DNA of 28,828 bases from positions 1 through 28,828 of the forward strand of contig CABRXV010000019.1 in NCBI GenBank assembly GCA_902475005.1. The letters are read 5' to 3'. The notes below the pieces were generated by a model, which worked only from the letters and a program-made list of their open reading frames with translations, was not told where the DNA came from and made no database searches. How positions within the stretch are numbered: position 1 is the first letter of the stretch; every line of letters starts with the position of its first letter. This stretch comes from CABRXV01 sp900754955 (lineage in GTDB: Bacteria; Actinomycetota; Coriobacteriia; Coriobacteriales; Eggerthellaceae). This document shows, one piece after another, positions 22,807 through 28,828 of the stretch. Position numbers and translations under genes: made by a program.

Positions 22807-24237
22807 ATGAAGGAGAGCGAAGCGGAGCCGCAGCGCGTGCGTGCAGACGGCGCGAATGTTCCCGCTGTGCTGTCGGAGCGTTTCGACAGCCTCGGGGCCG
22901 ACGGCGCGCCCGTACGCCTCGGCATCATGGGCGGCACGTTCGATCCCATCCACATCGGGCATCTCGCCTGCGCCGAGCAGGCGCGCGAGGCGTATCGGCT
23001 CGATGCGGTGATCTTCGTGCCTACGGGCAACCCTGCGTTCAAGCGCGATCGTGCGGTGACGCCCGCCGCTGACCGCTTGGCGATGTGCCGTCTCGCCGTG
23101 CTGCCCAACCCCCATTTCGACGTGAGCGACATGGAGATCGCGCGTGGCGGCGTCACCTATACGGTGGATACGCTGCGCATTCTGCGCAGCCATTACCCCG
23201 ACAACGTCGAGCTGTTCTTCATCACGGGCGCCGACTCCATCCTGTCCATCGCGCGGTGGCGGGAAAGCGCGGCCATCGCGTCGCTCGTGCGCTTCATTGC
23301 CGTCACGCGGCCGGGGTATGCGGTCACCGACGAGTTCAAGGCCGAGCTTGCCGCGCTCGGCGACTACGCGGTCGACTACCTCGAGGTGACGGCGCTCGCG
23401 GTGTCGTCGAGCGATCTGCGCGCGCGTGTGGCGCGCGGTTTCAGCCTGCGTTACCTCACGACGCTGTCGGTGTGCGACTACATCCACCGCAACGGCCTGT
23501 ACCGCGCGACTGATGCGTCCGTGTCAGGTAGCGGGACGGAGCGCGCGAGCGCGGCGCCTGTACTCGACGATGGGGTGCATCGCGCCGCTGCAACGGGCGG
23601 GGAGGGGGCGCACGATGCCGTCGAAGACCCGCTCGGGGATGCGTTTTTCGCCGCCCGTCGCGCCGATCTCGTTGACCGGGTGAGCAAGAAGCGCCTGCGC
23701 CACATCGAGGGCGTCGCGCGCGCGGCTGAGAAGCTGGCGCGTACGTACGGCGTCGACGTGCGCAAGGCGCGCCTTGCCGGGCTGCTTCACGACTGGGACA
23801 AGGGCTACGACGACGCGGGCATCCGCGCGCGCGTGGCGGAGCTCGCGCTCGATGATGTGCTCGACCCCTGGGTGGTCGCGCACATGCCGCAGGTGCTCCA
23901 CGGCCCCACGGCGGCTGCGGCGCTCGGGCGCGCATGGCCCGCGATCCCGCGCGATGTGCTGCAGGCGATCGACCGGCACACCACGGCGGCGGTCGATATG
24001 ACGCCGCTCGACATGGTGGTCTACATCGCCGACGCGATTGAGGAATCGCGCCAGTACGGGCGCATCGACGAGCTGCGCGCGCTCGTCGGGAAGGTCTCGC
24101 TCGAAGAGCTGTTCTTCAGCACGTACGAATATTGGGTAATCTTGCTGATCGAGCGCGGCAAGCCCGTCCATCCTGCTACGATTACCGTATGGAACTCGTA
24201 TGCGGCCCGCGCGGCCGCTCGGAAAGGAAAGAAATGA
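22807..24237 (+). CDS. nadD: Fused NaMN adenylyltransferase and YqeK-type HD hydrolase
   Basis: One 476-residue frame carries two enzymes. Residues 37-232 are NadD, which makes deamido-NAD from NaMN and ATP: GIMGGTFDPIHIGHL (39-53) with the HxGH motif, FFITGADS, and the SSSDLR loop. Residues about 290-460 are a YqeK-type HD domain, the family that splits Ap4A symmetrically: His299, His328-Asp329 in GLLHDWDKG, His365, His391 and Asp409 in YIADAIEESR. A variable linker (233-280) joins them. In many bacteria they are adjacent separate genes. The first 36 residues are extra and an internal start is possible. The gene overlaps rsfS by four bases. Confidence 0.93.
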   Translation: MKESEAEPQRVRADGANVPAVLSERFDSLGADGAPVRLGIMGGTFDPIHIGHLACAEQAREAYRLDAVIFVPTGNPAFKRDRAVTPAADRLAMCRLAVLPNPHFDVSDMEIARGGVTYTVDTLRILRSHYPDNVELFFITGADSILSIARWRESAAIASLVRFIAVTRPGYAVTDEFKAELAALGDYAVDYLEVTALAVSSSDLRARVARGFSLRYLTTLSVCDYIHRNGLYRATDASVSGSGTERASAAPVLDDGVHRAAATGGEGAHDAVEDPLGDAFFAARRADLVDRVSKKRLRHIEGVARAAEKLARTYGVDVRKARLAGLLHDWDKGYDDAGIRARVAELALDDVLDPWVVAHMPQVLHGPTAAAALGRAWPAIPRDVLQAIDRHTTAAVDMTPLDMVVYIADAIEESRQYGRIDELRALVGKVSLEELFFSTYEYWVILLIERGKPVHPATITVWNSYAARAAARKGKK

Positions 24238-24716
24238 CCGACAAGATTGCCGAACAGGCAGCGTTTTCGCGCACCTGCGCCATCACGGCGGCCCGCGCCG
24301 CCGACAGCAAGAAGGCGACCGACATCATGGTGCAGGAGGTGCGCGAGCTCATCGGCGTGACCGACTACTTCGTCATCGCGACGGCGGCGAACAGCCGTCA
24401 GGTCAACGCCATCATCGACGAGATCGAGGACAAGCTGCGCGAAGAAGCGCACATCAAGCCGACGCATCGCGAGGATTCCGCCGACGGGTCGTGGTCGCTG
24501 CTCGACTACGGCAACATCGTCGTGCACGTGTTCCAGCCCGAGACGCGCGAATACTACCGTCTCGAGGCGCTGTGGAACGACGCGCCGATCGTCGACCTCG
24601 CCGCCGAGGCGGGTCTCACCGACATCGAGTACTCCGACCGCATCGCCAAGATGCTCGAGGCGGCCAAGGAGGCCCACGAGCACGAGGCCGCTCCGGAGGA
24701 GCCGGCTGAACAGTAG
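24234..24716 (+). CDS. rsfS: Ribosomal silencing factor RsfS
   Basis: A 160-residue RsfS/YbeB protein that binds L14 and blocks subunit joining when nutrients are short. It has the signatures TDYFVIATAANSRQVNAI, GSWSLLDYGNIVVHVF and REYYRLEALW. The Glu/Ala-rich tail past about residue 140 is longer than usual. The start overlaps the previous stop (ATGA), with AAAGGAAAG upstream. It is the last gene of the obgE-to-rsfS run. Confidence 0.95.
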   Translation: MTDKIAEQAAFSRTCAITAARAADSKKATDIMVQEVRELIGVTDYFVIATAANSRQVNAIIDEIEDKLREEAHIKPTHREDSADGSWSLLDYGNIVVHVFQPETREYYRLEALWNDAPIVDLAAEAGLTDIEYSDRIAKMLEAAKEAHEHEAAPEEPAEQ

Positions 24717-24758
24717 TCGCAGGTTGCCAGATGCCGCGCGTCTTGAGCGCGGCTGAGC

Positions 24759-24807
24759 AGGCCCCGCATCCACGCGATTGCGCGTGCGTGCGGGGCCTTC
24801 TTGTTTC
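24759..24807 (+). terminator. Rho-independent terminator after rsfS
   Basis: AGGCCCCGCA (24759-24768) pairs with TGCGGGGCCT (24789-24798). An inner CACGCG/CGCGTG stem is stacked on it, and TCTTGTTT follows. Its end touches the stop codon of the convergent peptidase gene. Confidence 0.82.
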
Positions 24808-25807
24808 AGCGCTCGGAAAGCGATGCGGGCGGTATGGGAAGGTCGGCCGCCGCAGGGAGGCCGTAGGCGCCGGTCGTGCAGGTGACGGCGCGTTCGATGG
24901 CACGCTGCATCGCCTCGGTTGCCAACACGGTTGCGGCGTCGGGCTGGCAAGCTACCTCGCCCGAGGCGAAGGCGAACACGGTGTCGCCGTCGTTGAGTGT
25001 GTGCACGGGCTTGATGGCGCGTGCGTAGGCGTCGTGTACGGTCGATGCGGTCTTGGTTGCCTGCGCCTTCGTGATGCGCGCGTTCGTGAGCACGACGCCG
25101 ATCGTCGTGTTCGTGCACGGAGCGGCGTTCGTTTCGCCTCCGGGCATCCGGCTGAGGGCGTCGAACGCATCGAGCGGGTCCATGACGCACCCGGCGTCGT
25201 TGCGACAGCCGGCGATCCAGCGTCCCTGCGCATCGCATACGTTTCCGAGCGCATTGACGGCGACGATTGCCACCGCCACGAGGTCGCCCGCTCGCAGTCC
25301 GTAGATGCCGAGCCCCGACTTCATCGCGCGTTCGGCGTCGAGGAGCTTTCCCACGGTGGCGCCGCATCCAGCGCCCACATTGCCCTCGGTGCAGGCTTCC
25401 GCATCGTTGAAGGCGGCAAGCGCCGCCTGCCGGCCCATGGCGGCGTCGGGATGGGCGGGGTTGCCGACGAGCAGGTCGAACAGGCAGGCGCCTACCACGA
25501 TGGGCACGCACGCCTCGCCGAGCCGAAACCCGATGCCGTGCTCCGCGAGCGTTTGCGCGACGCCCGTGGAGGCTTCGAGCCCGAAGGCGCTGCCGCCCGC
25601 GAGCACCACGGCGTGGACGCTTTCGATCATGTTCTCGGGGCGCAGCAGGTCGGTCTCGCGCGTGGCGGGTCCGCCCCCGCGCACATCGACGCCGCAGACA
25701 GCTCCCGCGGGAGCCACGACGACGGTGCAGCCGCAGCCGTCCGCTTCGTTTTGAGCGTTGCCGCAGCGGAATGCGGGCAGGTCGTCCAGGGTTGCTTGTT
25801 CAAACAC
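24806..25807 (-). CDS. P1-family (S58, DmpA-like) peptidase
   Basis: A 333-residue member of the DmpA/S58 Ntn-type aminopeptidases, which cut themselves into two chains to expose a Ser or Thr nucleophile. It has GGSAFGLEAS (71-80), an N-terminal-half signature, and CTNTTIGVVLTNA (231-243), where cleavage before Thr234 is expected by analogy with Asn-Thr members. No signal peptide is seen, so it is cytoplasmic. Substrates may be beta-amino or D-amino peptides but are unknown here. The start is GTG at 25807 with GGAGG 6 nt upstream. It diverges from the BTAD regulator, a possible controller. Confidence 0.88.
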   Translation of the reverse strand: MFEQATLDDLPAFRCGNAQNEADGCGCTVVVAPAGAVCGVDVRGGGPATRETDLLRPENMIESVHAVVLAGGSAFGLEASTGVAQTLAEHGIGFRLGEACVPIVVGACLFDLLVGNPAHPDAAMGRQAALAAFNDAEACTEGNVGAGCGATVGKLLDAERAMKSGLGIYGLRAGDLVAVAIVAVNALGNVCDAQGRWIAGCRNDAGCVMDPLDAFDALSRMPGGETNAAPCTNTTIGVVLTNARITKAQATKTASTVHDAYARAIKPVHTLNDGDTVFAFASGEVACQPDAATVLATEAMQRAIERAVTCTTGAYGLPAAADLPIPPASLSER

Positions 25808-26118
25808 GATATCCTCCGATCATCGCCTCCATTGTAAGGCCGTGCCCGTTTCACATGATGCGCAAAGCCGCTTTCTGCGGGAAAGCGGTTGGCCGCGCGA
25901 TGCGGAGAGGCTGGGTCGGGACGGTTAGGACGGTTTGTCGGACGGTTGGGGACGGTTGGGAGGAGCATTCAAGTCGCAAGAGTCCCCAGTATGGCAAGCG
26001 GCTCCCGGACGGTTGGGACGGTTGGCCGCCCTGCGCGGGGCTTGCACTTTCCGCGCGATGTGCATAGGATGAGCGATCCCTGGCTCGGTGTCTTCCGCCT
26101 ATGCGGAGGAGCGTCAGC
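25808..26118. other. Divergent intergenic region
   Basis: This 311-bp gap separates the GTG of the peptidase gene and the ATG of the BTAD regulator. It holds a hairpin at 25868-25888 (CCGCTTTC with GAAAGCGG around TGCGG), six GGACGGTT repeats (25919-26023), and no obvious consensus promoter on either strand. Confidence 0.55.
25919..26023 (+). repeat. Six direct GGACGGTT repeats
   Basis: Exact copies start at 25919, 25928, 25940, 25950, 26007 and 26016: a cluster of four spaced 9-12 bp, then a pair 9 bp apart. Most are followed by GG. BTAD/SARP activators are known to bind short direct repeats spaced about one helical turn apart, and the next gene encodes such a regulator. A decayed tandem or REP-type repeat is the alternative. 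Confidence 0.75.
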
Positions 26119-28770
26119 ATGCCAACTTTCATCGAAACGAGCTACTGCCGCGGTCGGCGCCCGACGGGCGTCGCACCGCTTCGCCACCATTACGCGCGAT
26201 CGGATCTCGTTGCGCGTCTACTGCAGGATCGGCACGTTGCTCGCTTTCTCGTTGCACCGACGGGGTTCGGGAAATCAGCCACGGTGTTCGAGTACGCCGA
26301 CGTCATCTTCTCGTTTCGCCACGTGTTCTGGATCGACGGCCGCTCGCCCTGTTTCCTGCGCGACCTCGACGCCGAATCGATCCTGCCCGGCATCCTCGCG
26401 CTCGATGCGCGGGCAAAGCTCGTCGTTCTGGAGGACGTTTCCGTGCTTGACGACGCGCGAGCTGAGCTCTTCGATCTGCTCGTCGACCAGCTGCTCGAGC
26501 GCGGTATCGAGGTGATCGTCACCTGCGTGCCTTCGGCCGACGTGTTCGCCCTGGCGCAACGCGACCGCGTGCTGCTCACCGCATCCGATCTGCTGCTGAG
26601 CGATGCCGCCATGGCTCTCGAGGAGATGGGCGGTCGCCTGCGCGCGGGGTGGCAGCACGGCACAGGCGCGCTTGACCGCGTGGCGTGTGTGCGTTGGAGC
26701 GATGCGGGCGTGCGCATGCTGCTCGACGGGGCGGCGGCCGAGCAGCTGCCCGAGGATCTGCGGCTCTCGCTGCTCTGCCTGCTCGTGCTCGAAGAGGGCG
26801 ACGTCGATGATCTGGCGGCGGTCGTGCCCGTCGAGCGCATCGAGGATATCGTCGCCATGCTCGCAGCGCACTACGTATTCCTCGGGATCGACTGGCGAGC
26901 GGGCACCTACCGGGTGCACGGAGTCGACATGGCCGCGATCGCCGCGTCGTTCGGGCGGCGCATGGACAACATGGCCGCCTCATCGCTTCACGAGGGGCGC
27001 GATGAACTGTGCGGACGCTTGGCCGATCTGCTCGTTGCGCGCGGCAAGTACGAGCGCGCTTGCGATCTCATGGCTGGGCTCGCGACACGCGACGCGGCGG
27101 CGCGCTGGCTGAGCAGACGCGGCTGGCATCTGCTCGTACGGGGCGGGCACGAGGCGGCGCTCTCGCTCGTGCAGGCGATCGGCCGCAGCGTGTCGCGCGG
27201 CGGCCTCTCGGCTTTGCGGTGCTGGATGCAGTATGCGCTCGGCGACGACGTGCTCCTCTCGGTGCGGCGTCTCGCGTCGGGAACGGCGTGCACGCTGCAG
27301 GACAGGCTGCGCATCACGCTGCTCCATACCCGCTTCGCGGAGGACCGCGAGCAGGTGCGCGCGCATCGCCAGCTGGCGGCTCTTCTCGAGCAGGTGCAGC
27401 GCGCCGATGCCGCCGCTCTCGACGATCTGCGCGCAGGATGCGCACTTGACTGGGAGGTGCTTGCCGCCGTGGCGGGCGCGGCGGGCGTACGCCTGCTCGA
27501 CGGTTTCGCGGTATGGGAGGCGTTCGCGGCCGACGCACCGTATGCGACCGAACACGCCGAGACGCGCCGTCAGGCGTTGCTGCTCAGTGCGGCGTGGCTT
27601 CTCGAGGACGCGTGCGCATGCGTCGAAGATCCAGCACCCGACGATCAGCGCACTGAAGCGGCGCCCGAGGGGGAGGCTCACCGCGCGATCGGATCGCTCG
27701 CGGCGCGTCTCGGCGTGGTACTCTCCGACGCGTTGGCGGCCGGCGGCGCGAGCTGGCCTGCATTGCGTGCGGTGCGGGCATGGGATGCGGCGGGCGCGGC
27801 GGGGATCGTCGGGCCGAGCACCCTGTCTGCCGAGGAAGCCGGCGCGCTGCGGCGCTTCGAGGTGGAGCTCGTCGGGCAGAAGGAGACCTATCGCCGCAAG
27901 ATCGAGCAGCGTCGGCGCGACGAGGCCAACTTCGATCGCGAGCACCCCGACGTGTTCAGGCGCCCCCGTCGGGCGAAACGCCCCATGGCGCCCCTCGTCG
28001 ATGCGCCGCCCCTCCTGTTCGTGTCGCTGTTCGGCGGCGTGAGCGTGCGCATGGGGGAGCGCGCCGTCGACGGGGTTCTCGTCACGCGGCGCAAGACGAG
28101 GGTACTGCTCGCGATGCTCGTGCTGGGGCGCGGTCGCGAGATCACACGTGAGCGCCTGGCGGCGGCCCTGTGGCCCGAGAGTCCGGAGGATTTCGCGCGG
28201 CGCAACTTCTACAGCGTGTGGTCGCAGCTGAGGCGGGTGCTGCAGGTGGGCGGATCGTGCCCGTACCTCATCAGCAGCCAGGCCGGCTGTCGTCTCGATG
28301 CGGCGCTCGTGGAGAGCGACGTGTACGAGTTCGAGGAGCTCTGCCGCACGCTGCTGTTCGGCAAGGGCGACCCCGCCGCCTGGGAGGACCTCTACGCCCA
28401 GGTGGTCGACCGCTATGCCGAGGACCTCGTGCCCGGCGAGGACTACAACGAGGTGATCGCCGATGCGCGCGACCAGTTCAGGCTCCAACTCGTCGACGGG
28501 CTTCTGGCCGCATCGGGTCGCCTCGCCGCGACAGGGGAGACGCGCGGCGCGCTGTGGTTCGCGCGCGAGGCGCTCAGGCGCGACCGCACGCGCGAGGACG
28601 CCTACGTAGCGCTCATGGAGGCGCAGATCGCCTCGGACCAGCGCGGCGCCGCGCTCGAAACGTACTTCTCGTGCCGCCGCTACCTCTCGGACCAGCTCGG
28701 CATCGACCCGTCGCCGCACGTGGTGGATCTCTACCGCTCGATCATCGAGTGCGAGCATCCCCTCGGGTAA
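26119..28770 (+). CDS. Large ATPase/BTAD transcriptional regulator
   Basis: An 883-residue regulator. The N-terminus has a P-loop APTGFGKS (46-53) and a Walker B-like LVVLED (101-106), like MalT/LAL-type signalling ATPases. A long Ala/Leu/Arg-rich helical region (about 250-600) may be repeat-like. The C-terminus has an OmpR-type winged helix (about 628-725; TRRKTRVLLAMLVLGRG, RERLAAALWPE, FYSVWSQLRRVL) followed by a BTAD helical domain (about 735-875; ending YFSCRRYLSDQLGIDPSPHV). The DNA-binding SARP unit is therefore C-terminal, opposite to AfsR. The start at 26119 has GGAGGAG upstream. An ATG at 26101 has none. Target genes are unknown. Confidence 0.85.
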   Translation: MPTFIETSYCRGRRPTGVAPLRHHYARSDLVARLLQDRHVARFLVAPTGFGKSATVFEYADVIFSFRHVFWIDGRSPCFLRDLDAESILPGILALDARAKLVVLEDVSVLDDARAELFDLLVDQLLERGIEVIVTCVPSADVFALAQRDRVLLTASDLLLSDAAMALEEMGGRLRAGWQHGTGALDRVACVRWSDAGVRMLLDGAAAEQLPEDLRLSLLCLLVLEEGDVDDLAAVVPVERIEDIVAMLAAHYVFLGIDWRAGTYRVHGVDMAAIAASFGRRMDNMAASSLHEGRDELCGRLADLLVARGKYERACDLMAGLATRDAAARWLSRRGWHLLVRGGHEAALSLVQAIGRSVSRGGLSALRCWMQYALGDDVLLSVRRLASGTACTLQDRLRITLLHTRFAEDREQVRAHRQLAALLEQVQRADAAALDDLRAGCALDWEVLAAVAGAAGVRLLDGFAVWEAFAADAPYATEHAETRRQALLLSAAWLLEDACACVEDPAPDDQRTEAAPEGEAHRAIGSLAARLGVVLSDALAAGGASWPALRAVRAWDAAGAAGIVGPSTLSAEEAGALRRFEVELVGQKETYRRKIEQRRRDEANFDREHPDVFRRPRRAKRPMAPLVDAPPLLFVSLFGGVSVRMGERAVDGVLVTRRKTRVLLAMLVLGRGREITRERLAAALWPESPEDFARRNFYSVWSQLRRVLQVGGSCPYLISSQAGCRLDAALVESDVYEFEELCRTLLFGKGDPAAWEDLYAQVVDRYAEDLVPGEDYNEVIADARDQFRLQLVDGLLAASGRLAATGETRGALWFAREALRRDRTREDAYVALMEAQIASDQRGAALETYFSCRRYLSDQLGIDPSPHVVDLYRSIIECEHPLG

Positions 28771-28772
28771 GG

Positions 28773-28828
28773 CGCGCAGCGGCGCCCGCGCCGCAACTGC
28801 CCCGCCACGCGCAGCGGCGCCCGCGCCG
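28773..28828. repeat. 21-bp direct repeat, 35-bp period
   Basis: The G+C-rich sequence at 28773-28793 recurs exactly at 28808-28828, where the window ends. Each unit contains the palindromic core GGCGCC and can fold. It follows the BTAD regulator stop and may be a terminator-like or repeat array continuing outside the window. Confidence 0.55.

Noticed and set aside
24021..25511. A 496-residue minus-strand frame across the end of nadD/yqeK and rsfS into the peptidase gene
   Set aside because: It runs opposite two certain plus-strand genes and out of frame with the peptidase. It has no domains and is Arg-rich.

Overview
The window reads as a chromosome segment of a high-G+C anaerobic actinobacterium, most likely class Coriobacteriia, family Eggerthellaceae. 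This rests on protein style and gene order: rplU-rpmA-obgE-proB-proA-nadD-rsfS as in Actinobacteria, a superoxide reductase typical of anaerobes, a tungstate ABC importer, and alanine/glutamate-rich tails on ribosomal proteins S2 and L31. Genus and species cannot be decided from the sequence alone. All G+C statements here are estimates by eye.

Layout. Positions 1-1780 are a lower-G+C island. It holds a palindromic intergenic element, an evenly spaced array of four 25-bp repeats, and one minus-strand gene for a DUF559/Vsr-like nuclease-fold protein. Positions 1912-3622 are rpsB-tsf. Positions 3999-6792 are murA and a degenerate LCP (LytR-CpsA-Psr) protein. Positions 6917-9284 hold small metal-binding proteins (NifU-like scaffold, two-CW-like protein, zinc ribbon), lgt and superoxide reductase. 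rpmE follows behind a double-hairpin leader. glnA is coupled to an atypical OmpR-family regulator that is probably GlnR-like. polA has a degenerate proofreading domain. Positions 15486-17905 are tupABC. Positions 18215-24716 are the long rplU-rpmA and obgE-proB-proA-nadD/yqeK-rsfS clusters. The end holds a minus-strand P1-family (S58) peptidase diverging from a large ATPase/BTAD transcriptional regulator.

Most notable. (1) The tungstate-binding lipoprotein (15486-16499) appears circularly permuted: the segment that is C-terminal in ordinary TupA lies directly after the lipoprotein linker, and the usual N-terminal TTTS segment follows it. (2) Three intergenic palindromic elements (23-107, 3662-3779, 15091-15209) share conserved edges, while their stems differ by compensatory base changes. 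They look like a mobile or structured-RNA family. (3) Four copies of a bipartite 25-mer have centres 40-42 bp apart at 217-364. (4) Six GGACGGTT repeats lie in the divergent promoter region before the BTAD regulator.

How the genes work together. Most are core functions: translation (S2, EF-Ts, L31, L21, L27, ObgE, RsfS), envelope (MurA, LCP, Lgt), proline and NAD synthesis, nitrogen assimilation (GlnA plus its likely regulator) and DNA repair (PolA). Anaerobic and metal physiology is represented by the NifU-like protein, superoxide reductase and TupABC.
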